From: Minisyncoccota bacterium
Lineage (GTDB): Bacteria; Patescibacteriota; Minisyncoccia; Phycocordibacterales; GCA-2747955
Length of the DNA: 8,869 bases
Direction of reading: 5' to 3'
Assembly (NCBI GenBank): GCA_938010795.1
Contig: CALLVB010000088.1
Location: 1-8,869, forward strand
Positions within the stretch are counted from its first letter, which is position 1. Each line of letters opens with the position of its first letter. The position numbers were made by a program, and so were the translations under genes. Of this stretch, positions 1 to 6,289 are shown piece after piece. The notes under the pieces are model-generated. The model ran no database searches. It had not been told where the DNA came from and worked only from the letters and a program-made list of their open reading frames with translations.

Positions 1-668
1 TCACGAGAGATTTACTGATTTATGTTGCACCACCTGCTCCGAGCTTAACGTTGTATGTAGATGATGCAAACATTCCTTTTAATACAAGTACTACATTGAG
101 GTGGGACGCACTCTTTGTTTCTTCGTGTACGGCAAGTGGAGCATGGTCAGGAGCAAAAGGGGTAGGTTCTGGTAATTCAGAGTCAACTGGAAACTTAACC
201 GCACTTGAGAATTACTTTACATTAACGTGTGATAGTCAGGACCCAATCACGTATCCAGATCCAATTCTCGAACAAGTGTTGGTCAATGTTGAGCGTCTTA
301 CTCTGGATTTTGCACTTGATAGTGAGAATGTACCATTTGCTGATCCAACAGAGCTTAATTGGACAGCGACATTCGCAAGTGGTGATCAGTGTACTGCTTC
401 AGCAGATATCTTGTCTGCTGGTTCATGGACACCAACGTTTAGTACATCGTGGACCTCTACCCCAACAAAAGATGCTGTAACTGATATTGCTTACTCAGAG
501 ACTGTATATAAGGTAGGAACAACAGACCCATTAGATACAGGAAGTTATAGATTCCTCCTTACATGTTCAGGAAATGCTGGACAAGCTGACATTGTTGGAG
601 AGGCTATTCTCAAAGTAGGACGGAACCCAAACTTCTCTGAAGAAATCGGAACAAACCCAGATAATTAA
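1..668 (+). CDS. Secreted/surface protein with tandem Ig-like domains, C-terminal part (5' truncated by window)
   Basis: The frame is open from the window edge (first whole codon at position 3) to a TAA at 666-668, so this is the C-terminal end of a longer protein. The TTG at 51 is not a plausible start, because 16 more in-frame residues precede it, including a Pro-rich linker (A-P-P-A-P-S). Two Ig-like units follow. Counting residues from position 51, unit 1 spans about 1-80 and unit 2 about 83-190. Each opens with an L-T-L strand, has an R-W or N-W strand, then a C-T-A-S loop (Cys26, Cys114), and ends with a strand carrying L-T-C (Cys60, Cys172). The two cysteines in each unit could form a disulfide. 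The protein has many Ser and Thr and ends in a short polar tail with no membrane anchor or LPXTG motif. Such repeats are common in CPR surface or pilus-associated proteins. Its specific role and ligand are unknown. Confidence 0.8.
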   Translation, partial: TRDLLIYVAPPAPSLTLYVDDANIPFNTSTTLRWDALFVSSCTASGAWSGAKGVGSGNSESTGNLTALENYFTLTCDSQDPITYPDPILEQVLVNVERLTLDFALDSENVPFADPTELNWTATFASGDQCTASADILSAGSWTPTFSTSWTSTPTKDAVTDIAYSETVYKVGTTDPLDTGSYRFLLTCSGNAGQADIVGEAILKVGRNPNFSEEIGTNPDN

Positions 669-671
669 TAC

Positions 672-711
672 ATACAAAAAGAACGAGGCGTACGCCTCGT
701 TCTTTTTGTAT
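672..711. terminator. Perfect palindromic bidirectional terminator
   Basis: A 40-base perfect palindrome lies four bases after the stop of the surface-protein gene. Its GC-rich core is GAACGAGGCG / CGCCTCGTTC around a central TA, flanked by an A-run on the left and a T-run on the right (703-707). The A/T flanks let it terminate in both directions, but no convergent gene is visible. A minimal loop of a few central bases would form in RNA. Confidence 0.9.
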
Positions 712-737
712 TACATTCTGTCGATGGGGTGTCAGAT

Positions 738-765
738 GTTACAATAAGAAAAATTGTAGTAGATT
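738..765 (+). promoter_or_regulatory. Candidate promoter for the PilB-like/tpiA pair
   Basis: A weak -35 (GTTACA, 738-743) and -10 (TAGATT, 760-765) are separated by 16 bases, which would start transcription about nine bases before the ATG at 781. The alternative -10 TACAAT at 740-745 is a better hexamer but has no convincing -35 at the right distance. A promoter is expected here, because a strong terminator lies just upstream. Its exact position is uncertain. Confidence 0.35.
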
Positions 766-780
766 AATCACTTTGTTTTT

Positions 781-2535
781 ATGGACACATATTTAGATGC
801 ACGATTGTTTAGAGATACACTCTTAGAATCACGACTGCTTTCGCATGAAGATTTGCAGTTTGTTGAGCAAAAAGCTCACACTGAGAACAAGTCCCTTCCC
901 CACACCCTTTTAGAGTTAGGTCTTCTTTCACAGGCAGAGATTACTAAACTCATAGCTCTTACTCGAGGAGTGTCTTTTGTTGACCTCACCAAAAAACATA
1001 TCGCACCAGAAACATTAGAGATGATTCCAGAACCAATCAGTCGTACTGCAGGGTTGGTATGTTTTGAAAGCTCAGACACGCACTTAGGAGTTGCGTGTGT
1101 TGATCTTTCTGCAGTTGAACAAATCGAGGGTATGCATGATAAGCAAGTGGTGCCATACTTAACAGATGCGGAGTCACTCAAACTAGTTTTAAAAACATAT
1201 CAAAAGAATCAAGCAGAAACGTTTGGAGAACAGATAACTTCTCAGCTCCGAAATATTCGAAATCCAGAGTCTTTTAAGAGTCATGAAGAGCATGTGCCTC
1301 ACGAGTTTGCACAAGAGATAGCAGAAGATCTTTCTACAGAACGGCTATTTAAGAATGTACTTGCTCATGCACAGACGGCGCAAGCTTCACATATCTATAT
1401 TACCCCAACGGAATATGATACAAGTATTTCATACCGTATTGATGGAGGCCTTTATGATGCAATGAAGTTGCCAGAGTCAATCATGCCTTCTTTGGTTATT
1501 AAACTACGGCACATGATTGACGCACCAGTCCTCAAAAAAGAGACAGCACGCGTGGTTTCTGGGTATGCAGTTGCAGAGCTTACAGGTGGTGATATTTCGC
1601 TACAGGTATTGCTCTTTAAGACACCTCATGGAACAAAAGCTGTTGTGAGACTGCTACCTGAAGGAACATTATTTGACTCTCTTGAGTACATCGTGACATC
1701 AGTGGGACAACAAGAATTGGTATACAAATATCTTGCTAACTCGAAGATGATATTGGTGACTGGTGCTAAAAAGACTGGAGTGACCAGGACATACTATGGT
1801 CTCTTGGAACATATTTCGGCAAAACAAAAAGAAGTGATGAGTTTGGAGGATCCAATCGAAGTGGTACTACCTCGGGTGAGTCAATTAGCTTCTAACTCTA
1901 AAAAAGATTCAAAAAAGCTATTTATGCAGACACTTCAGGCACGTCCAGACGTGATTGGTCTCTCTCCATTTAATTTAGCGCACCATGCCCCAGTATTTGC
2001 TGCAACTAAGTCAGGTATTCAAGCGGTACTTGAAATAGATACCATGCAGAATTTTATTACTTTACTTGATAATAATAAATTATTTGTTCCAGAGATTATC
2101 TCAGCATTCAACCTCATCTTCTCACATGCAACGTTCAGGTCAGTGGATATACAGGAACAAAAGAAATCGGCCCTTACCAGTTCACAGATCGCAACGGTCA
2201 CCAAGTATATTTCTGAAGGTGAACTGATTCAGTTTTTACATCATGAGGGTGTAATTGACACTGGAGTTAAAAAATTATCAGAAGTTTCGTTTACCTCTCG
2301 TAAAAAAATTCCTACTCGAAAACGAGCTAGCCAAACCTATGAGACCTTGTACGTACGGGGAGTAACTACTGTTGCTGATATTTTAAGATTATGCGGATCT
2401 ATTACACCAACAAAAGTAGTGTTTCAAAAACAAGTGAGAACCTCAGAAAAGAGATCTGTGTTGGAGAACGCATTACTCAGATCAATTGCAGGAGAGATTT
2501 GTATTCGTGACATTCTTAAGTATCTAAACAATTAA
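781..2535 (+). CDS. PilB/GspE-family type IV pilus ATPase homologue with degenerate ATP-binding motifs
   Basis: The 584-residue protein has the layout of type IV pilus assembly ATPases. Residues about 8-125 form an MshEN-like domain (L-L-E-L-G-L-L-S at 43-50, V-D-L-T at 67-70). Residues about 185-295 form the N2-type domain, with a retained R-I-D-G (219-222). Residues about 310-455 form the ATPase core. The catalytic elements are decayed. The Walker A position reads GAKKTGVTR (328-336), with Val where the invariant Lys should be. The Walker B region reads RPDVIGLSP (388-396) without the catalytic Glu. The His-box region reads V-L-E-I-D-T-M (416-422), and the usual tetracysteine zinc site is absent. 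Only the Asp box, S-L-E-D-P-I-E (354-360), looks normal. The protein probably cannot hydrolyse ATP and may be a regulatory or structural partner of a true PilB encoded elsewhere. The frame is intact over its full length, so it is not a pseudogene. It is one base upstream of tpiA, so the two are probably co-transcribed. The ATG at 781 lacks a Shine-Dalgarno sequence. Confidence 0.85.
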   Translation: MDTYLDARLFRDTLLESRLLSHEDLQFVEQKAHTENKSLPHTLLELGLLSQAEITKLIALTRGVSFVDLTKKHIAPETLEMIPEPISRTAGLVCFESSDTHLGVACVDLSAVEQIEGMHDKQVVPYLTDAESLKLVLKTYQKNQAETFGEQITSQLRNIRNPESFKSHEEHVPHEFAQEIAEDLSTERLFKNVLAHAQTAQASHIYITPTEYDTSISYRIDGGLYDAMKLPESIMPSLVIKLRHMIDAPVLKKETARVVSGYAVAELTGGDISLQVLLFKTPHGTKAVVRLLPEGTLFDSLEYIVTSVGQQELVYKYLANSKMILVTGAKKTGVTRTYYGLLEHISAKQKEVMSLEDPIEVVLPRVSQLASNSKKDSKKLFMQTLQARPDVIGLSPFNLAHHAPVFAATKSGIQAVLEIDTMQNFITLLDNNKLFVPEIISAFNLIFSHATFRSVDIQEQKKSALTSSQIATVTKYISEGELIQFLHHEGVIDTGVKKLSEVSFTSRKKIPTRKRASQTYETLYVRGVTTVADILRLCGSITPTKVVFQKQVRTSEKRSVLENALLRSIAGEICIRDILKYLNN

Positions 2536-2536
2536 T

Positions 2537-3283
2537 ATGAAAAAAATTGCTGCATTCAATTGGAAATTAAAACCAACAAATATTAAAGAGGCACAGGCAA
2601 CTCTCCGTGCTCACAAAAAATACGCTAAGGCACACCCAGACGTACAGGTAGTTTCGGCGCCTCCTATGCCGTTCGTACATAAATTAATCTCTGACGTGTC
2701 GCCTGTTGGACTTTGTGCTCAAGATGTTTCAACTAAATTTGATGGTGCACATACAGGACAAAGCTCAGCTGCGATGCTACGAGAAGTTGGATGTTCATAT
2801 GTAATTGTGGGTCATTCAGAAAGACGTGCTGAATTTGGCGAAACAGACACAATGGTTTCAAAGAAAGCACAGATAGCTCTAGAGCAAGGACTCACTCCCA
2901 TTATTTGTTTTGGTGAAGATGATAGAGATGCTCAGGGAAGATATGTGGACTTGCTCACAGAACAACTCAAGGGCTCGTTAGAGCTTATCTCAGACAAGAA
3001 TTCTTCAAAAATTGTATTAGCCTATGAACCAATCTGGGCAATCGGGACAGGGGCATCAATTACTACAGACGATCTCTTTTCTACACTTATCTTAATTAAA
3101 AAGATTTTAGTAGACATCTACGGAGAGCGTCGTGCTAACAAAGTTCAAATTTTATATGGAGGCTCTGTTAAGGATCACAACGCGGATGAACTCGCCGCTG
3201 TTCCTGGCGTATCGGGATTCTTGGTTGGAGGAGCTTCCCATAAGCCAGAGATGGTTAAGGCAATCATTGCCTCTCTTGCTTAG
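2537..3283 (+). CDS. tpiA: Triosephosphate isomerase
   Basis: This cytoplasmic enzyme interconverts dihydroxyacetone phosphate and glyceraldehyde 3-phosphate. Its 248 residues match the usual family length. The catalytic residues are all present: N8 and K10 in N-W-K (8-10), His93 in V-G-H-S-E-R-R (91-97), and Glu164 in A-Y-E-P-I-W (162-167). Loop 6, A-I-G-T-G, is at 168-172. The phosphate-binding elements Y-G-G-S-V (207-211) and G-F-L-V-G-G-A-S (227-234) are also intact. The usual N-W-K-M-N is N-W-K-L-K here, a change outside the catalytic pair. The ATG follows the stop of the PilB-like gene after one base and has no Shine-Dalgarno sequence, so translation is probably coupled. pgk follows after 57 bases and a weak terminator. 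Confidence 0.97.
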   Translation: MKKIAAFNWKLKPTNIKEAQATLRAHKKYAKAHPDVQVVSAPPMPFVHKLISDVSPVGLCAQDVSTKFDGAHTGQSSAAMLREVGCSYVIVGHSERRAEFGETDTMVSKKAQIALEQGLTPIICFGEDDRDAQGRYVDLLTEQLKGSLELISDKNSSKIVLAYEPIWAIGTGASITTDDLFSTLILIKKILVDIYGERRANKVQILYGGSVKDHNADELAAVPGVSGFLVGGASHKPEMVKAIIASLA

Positions 3284-3300
3284 CTTCCATGATCAGAAAC

Positions 3301-3323
3301 AAAGGGGCTCGAGGGCCTCTTTT
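3301..3323 (+). terminator. Weak intrinsic terminator after tpiA
   Basis: An 8-base-pair stem (AAAGGGGC 3301-3308 with GCCTCTTT 3315-3322, one G-U pair) closes a six-base loop and is followed by only four T residues in total. It may be leaky and allow some read-through into pgk. The pgk -10 element overlaps its T-tract end. Confidence 0.55.
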
Positions 3324-3331
3324 GGTATACT
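3323..3331 (+). promoter_or_regulatory. Extended -10 promoter of pgk
   Basis: TGGTATACT is an extended -10 element (TG-N-TATACT), which can work without a -35. No -35 is visible, and that position falls inside the terminator hairpin. Transcription would start near 3338, leaving about three bases before the ATG at 3341, which is nearly leaderless. Confidence 0.6.
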
Positions 3332-3340
3332 TCTATTATT

Positions 3341-4546
3341 ATGAATATACAAGAAATACCTACATGCATTACTGAATACACGGGTGATCTTTCAGGGAAA
3401 CGAGTATTGGTTCGTGCAGAGCTTAATGCTCCTATTATTGATGGATTAGTTGACGATGATTTCAGAATTAAAAAGTTCCTCCCTACTCTTAACTATCTTG
3501 AGGAGCAAGGAGCTATTATTATTGTATTAGCTCACATGGGACGTGACCTGGATGATACCCTCGAACCGGTAGCAGAATATTTGGCTGACTATGTACACAA
3601 TATGATGTTTTATAAAGACTTTTTCCATTCATATGGTACAGAGGAATTTAACTCTAATGTTTCTACATTGAAATCTGACTTAGAACAAGCAGAGCCTGGT
3701 AACATATTTTTACTAGATAATGTGCGTCAAACAAAGGCTGAAAAAGAAAATGACAAAAATCTATCACGTGTTATCTCTGAAATCGCTGATATATACGTTC
3801 ATGAAGCATTCCCTGCTGCTCATAGGAAGCATATGTCAACATACGGTATTCCTTCTTTATTTGGTCGTGAGGCAAAATTCAGTGGTGTAACGTTTCATAT
3901 GGAACATACTATGCTTGCAAAAGCACTTAGACCAATCTCACCTTCGGTATTCGTATTAGGTGGTGCCAAATTTGATACTCAGCTACCATTAATCGAATCT
4001 TTCCTTTCTATCTATGATCATATTCTGATAGGAGGTGCTTTGGCCAATAACTTTATTAAACTTGCTGGCTACAAGACAGGAGTCTCACTTATTGAAGAAC
4101 TGACACAAAGACAGGAAGATTCACTACGGAAAGTACTTGCAAGTGATAAGTTTATCCTTCCTTCTGTTGTTACGTGTGAAACACAATCAGGCGAACAAAT
4201 AGAAAAGAAACTAGAAGATATTTTAGATACAGATAACATATTAGATGTTTCACCTGAAACCATTTTAGAACACAAAAAAGTATTTATGGATGCAGACACC
4301 TTTTTATGGAATGGTCCGTTAGGTTATTACGAAGGCGGATATACAGCTGGAAGCGAAAAACTTGCTGAATTAGTGGGCTCATCTACTGTTGACTCAATTG
4401 CTGGTGGTGGAGACACTATCGCTGCCATTTATAAGAGTCAACAACAAGATAACTTTTCTTTCCTCTCTAGCGCTGGGGGTGCAATGATACAGTACCTTTC
4501 TGATGGAGAATTGCCAGGTATTAATATCTTGTTAGAAGATAAATAA
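3341..4546 (+). CDS. pgk: Phosphoglycerate kinase, divergent
   Basis: This enzyme transfers phosphate between 1,3-bisphosphoglycerate and ADP in lower glycolysis. Its 401 residues match bacterial PGK length. Family motifs appear in order: V-R-A-E-L-N-A-P (24-31), F-R-I-K (41-44), A-H-M-G-R (64-68), D-N-V-R (126-129), A-A-H-R-K-H (159-164), L-G-G-A-K (206-210), W-N-G-P-L-G-Y-Y-E (323-331), G-G-G-D-T (355-359) and S-A-G-G-A (377-381). Two usually conserved active-site positions differ. The Asp of the canonical R-V-D-F-N motif is Glu27, and the second Lys of the G-G-A-K-x-x-x-K pattern is Gln214. The basic patch (R42, H65, R68, R129, R162) and K210 remain, so activity is likely but perhaps altered. 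It has its own near-leaderless promoter and lies next to tpiA. Four of the GTTTC-N4-GAAAC dyads described separately start at 3891-4554: three are in its coding sequence and one lies just past its stop. Confidence 0.95.
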   Translation: MNIQEIPTCITEYTGDLSGKRVLVRAELNAPIIDGLVDDDFRIKKFLPTLNYLEEQGAIIIVLAHMGRDLDDTLEPVAEYLADYVHNMMFYKDFFHSYGTEEFNSNVSTLKSDLEQAEPGNIFLLDNVRQTKAEKENDKNLSRVISEIADIYVHEAFPAAHRKHMSTYGIPSLFGREAKFSGVTFHMEHTMLAKALRPISPSVFVLGGAKFDTQLPLIESFLSIYDHILIGGALANNFIKLAGYKTGVSLIEELTQRQEDSLRKVLASDKFILPSVVTCETQSGEQIEKKLEDILDTDNILDVSPETILEHKKVFMDADTFLWNGPLGYYEGGYTAGSEKLAELVGSSTVDSIAGGGDTIAAIYKSQQQDNFSFLSSAGGAMIQYLSDGELPGINILLEDK

Positions 4547-4553
4547 GAGACGA

Positions 4554-4569
4554 CGTTTCACAAGAAACA
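4554..4569. other. parS-like site, intergenic copy 1
   Basis: CGTTTCACAAGAAACA has perfect GTTTC/GAAAC arms and matches canonical parS at 13 of 16 positions. It lies eight bases after the pgk stop, on the upstream side of the terminator hairpin, in non-coding DNA where codon choice cannot explain it. Confidence 0.6.
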
Positions 4570-4581
4570 ATAGTAATAATA

Positions 4582-4612
4582 AAAATCGTCACGACTTGTT
4601 TGTGGCGATTTT
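4582..4612 (+). terminator. Intrinsic terminator after pgk
   Basis: An 11-base-pair stem (AAAATCGTCAC 4582-4592 with GTGGCGATTTT 4602-4612, one wobble pair) closes a nine-base loop, and the right arm ends in T residues. It separates pgk from cca and sits between two parS-like sites. Confidence 0.85.
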
Positions 4613-4627
4613 ATTATATCTGTATAG

Positions 4628-4643
4628 TGTTTCACACGAAACA
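4628..4643. other. parS-like site, intergenic copy 2
   Basis: TGTTTCACACGAAACA has perfect arms and differs from canonical parS only at the two central positions 9 and 10 (14 of 16). It ends one base before the -35 hexamer of the cca promoter, so a bound protein could also affect cca transcription. Confidence 0.65.
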
Positions 4644-4672
4644 TTGGTGAGGGAATCGTAGAGTGTTATAAT
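4644..4672 (+). promoter_or_regulatory. Housekeeping promoter of cca (leaderless)
   Basis: A -35 TTGGTG (4644-4649) and a consensus -10 TATAAT (4667-4672) are separated by 17 bases. A TG one base upstream of the -10 adds an extended -10. The predicted start, about seven bases after the -10, coincides with the ATG at 4679, so the mRNA should be leaderless. Confidence 0.85.
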
Positions 4673-4678
4673 GCCCTC

Positions 4679-6253
4679 ATGACAAAAATCTCCTTAGATA
4701 TACCAGCAGAAGTTTCATATGTAACGAAGACTCTACAGGATGCAGGGTATGAATCTTACTTTGTCGGAGGCTGTGTACGAGATCTTTTGCTTGAAAAAAT
4801 CCCAAATGACTGGGATGTTACTACTAATGCAACTCCTGAACAAATTCAAGAGTTATTTGAGCATACTTTTTATGAGAATGATTTTGGTACCGTAGGAGTT
4901 GTTAATGATGACATTGTTTCACAAGTAACTACATTAGATGAAACTATAGTATATAACCCATATGCATATGAGGAAGTTTCAGATGAAACAAAAGAACAAC
5001 TCAAGGAAAAAACACGCTTAGAGTCATTAAAAGTAGTTGAGGTTACACCATATAGAACAGAATCAATATATTCTGATAATAGAAGACCAGATACTATTGA
5101 ATTTGCTAAAACATTAGCTGAGGACCTTGAAAGACGTGATTTTACTATAAACGCACTTGCGTATGATTCTGTTTCACAAGAAATAATTGATTTATACTCA
5201 GGCATCCAAGATTTACATCAAGGGGTCATTAATACAGTAGGTGATGCAGATACAAGGTTTCAAGAAGATGCTCTGAGAATGATGAGGGCTGTACGATTTT
5301 CAGCACAACTAAGTTTCACAATTAACAAAAGCGTTCAAGAATCAATACAAAGAAACAATCAACTGTTACACAAAATATCACGTGAAAGAATTAGAGATGA
5401 GTTTATAAAAATTTTGAATACGAAAGAGCCAATGAATGCCTTGATATTAGCGAGTGAATTGCACGTGCTAGATCATATTTCACCACATCTATCACGTGGT
5501 ATCGGCGTGAAACAGAACGGAGCACATATTTATGATGTTTTTGAGCATAACATTAGAACTATGCAACATGGTGCTGACAAAGACTGGCCTATGATTATTA
5601 GGCTTTCAGGTTTATTCCACGATATTTCAAAGCCAGAAACTCGTAGGTTTTCAAAAGAAAAAAATGACTATACATTTTATGGTCATGAGGTAGTTGGAGC
5701 ACGTGTTACTAAAAAAGTACTAGAAGACCTTAAGTTTCCAACAAAAACAGTCGAAAAAGTAACCACACTAGTACGGTGGCATATGTTCTTTTCAGATCCT
5801 GATCAAATTACACTTTCTGCGGTACGTAGAATTATCAGAAACGTAGGTCCAGATAATGTGTGGGATTTAATACGTCTAAGAATTTGTGATCGTATCGGAA
5901 TGGGGAGGCCAAAAGCGAAGTCATATAGATTACGTAAATATGTATCGATGATGGACGAGGCAATGAGAAGTCCTATTTCTGTAAAAGACCTCAAACTTAA
6001 CGGTGATGAGATTATGGAATTATTTAATCTTAAGCCAAGTAAACAAATAGGATACATATTGAAAGCTCTGATGAATATTACTTTAGAAACACCTGAGAAC
6101 AACAACAAAGAGTATCTAATTACACAAGTCACAGAATATTTAAAATTATCAGACAAAGAACTTCAAGAGCTTGCCGAGTCTGGAGAGAAGGCAATTGACC
6201 AAGCAGAGCAAGAAGAGATTAGAAAAATTCGAAGAAAGCATAAGGTACAATAA
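4679..6253 (+). CDS. cca: CCA tRNA nucleotidyltransferase with HD domain
   Basis: This class II nucleotidyltransferase adds or repairs the 3' CCA end of tRNA. The N-terminal catalytic domain shows G-G-C-V-R-D (30-35), metal-binding D-W-D (44-46), E-V-T-P-Y-R-T-E (121-128), R-R-D-F-T-I-N-A-L-A-Y-D (152-163) and E-D-A-L-R-M-M-R-A-V-R-F (196-207). An HD-type domain follows, with H314-D315 in L-F-H-D and a second His in Y-G-H-E (334-337). A C-terminal helical region has the family's D-L-K-L-N-G-D-E (437-444) followed by a G-Y-I-L-K-A-L motif. An acidic insertion of about 45 residues (76-120) splits the catalytic domain between G-T-V and E-V-T-P-Y, where shorter homologues have a short loop. The last 20 residues form a charged, basic tail. 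At 524 residues it is longer than the roughly 400-450 typical of bacteria. The start is fixed by the leaderless promoter. A or C+CA specificity cannot be told apart by eye. Confidence 0.95.
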   Translation: MTKISLDIPAEVSYVTKTLQDAGYESYFVGGCVRDLLLEKIPNDWDVTTNATPEQIQELFEHTFYENDFGTVGVVNDDIVSQVTTLDETIVYNPYAYEEVSDETKEQLKEKTRLESLKVVEVTPYRTESIYSDNRRPDTIEFAKTLAEDLERRDFTINALAYDSVSQEIIDLYSGIQDLHQGVINTVGDADTRFQEDALRMMRAVRFSAQLSFTINKSVQESIQRNNQLLHKISRERIRDEFIKILNTKEPMNALILASELHVLDHISPHLSRGIGVKQNGAHIYDVFEHNIRTMQHGADKDWPMIIRLSGLFHDISKPETRRFSKEKNDYTFYGHEVVGARVTKKVLEDLKFPTKTVEKVTTLVRWHMFFSDPDQITLSAVRRIIRNVGPDNVWDLIRLRICDRIGMGRPKAKSYRLRKYVSMMDEAMRSPISVKDLKLNGDEIMELFNLKPSKQIGYILKALMNITLETPENNNKEYLITQVTEYLKLSDKELQELAESGEKAIDQAEQEEIRKIRRKHKVQ

Positions 6254-6254
6254 C

Positions 6255-6282
6255 AAACAGAGTGATATATCACTCTGTTTTT
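6255..6282 (+). terminator. Palindromic terminator after cca
   Basis: A perfect 26-base palindrome (6255-6280, left arm AAACAGAGTGATA) starts one base after the cca stop and continues into a T-run to 6282. It sits only seven bases before the ATG of the next gene. That gene must therefore depend on read-through or on a promoter overlapping this element. Confidence 0.8.
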
Positions 6283-6289
6283 ATTTAGT

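Larger units (their letters stand above)
3891..5185. repeat. Cluster of nine parS-like inverted repeats
   Basis: Nine copies of the dyad GTTTC-N4-GAAAC, each with at most one arm mismatch, lie at 3891, 4168, 4246, 4554, 4628, 4711, 4915, 4975 and 5170 (start of each 16-mer). Four have perfect arms: 4246, 4554, 4628 and 4975. Against the well-known parS consensus TGTTTCACGTGAAACA, the copies at 4246 and 4628 match 14 of 16 positions. Those at 4168, 4554, 4975 and 5170 match 13. My search by eye of every GTTTC and GAAAC in the window found no further copy outside this 1.3 kb. The likely role is ParB loading for chromosome segregation. A caution is that the central CG of canonical parS is missing in all nine, so another dyad-binding protein is possible. 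Confidence 0.6.

Noticed and set aside
51..53. TTG as the start codon of the first gene
   Set aside because: The frame stays open to the window edge with in-character residues (Pro-rich linker), and there is no promoter or terminator upstream. The gene simply enters the window.
229..480. Second forward frame inside the surface-protein gene
   Set aside because: It overlaps the Ig-like coding frame and its translation is low-complexity with no recognisable domain.
748..765. A third copy of the ECF-like promoter before the PilB-like gene (GAAAAAT followed by TGTAGTA)
   Set aside because: The two boxes are adjacent instead of ten bases apart, and only short AT-rich words match.
876..1181. Reverse-strand open frame inside the PilB-like gene
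   Set aside because: It is a shadow of a well-supported gene with no family motifs. The same applies to reverse-strand frames within tpiA-pgk, cca and the sigma genes.
3891..5185. CRISPR array as an explanation of the repeated GTTTC/GAAAC words
   Set aside because: The repeats are 14-16 bases, irregularly spaced (60 to about 310 bases) and mostly lie inside two conserved genes.
5502..5517. A further parS-like site around CGTGAAACA in cca
   Set aside because: Only the right half matches, and the left arm agrees at few positions (10 of 16 overall).
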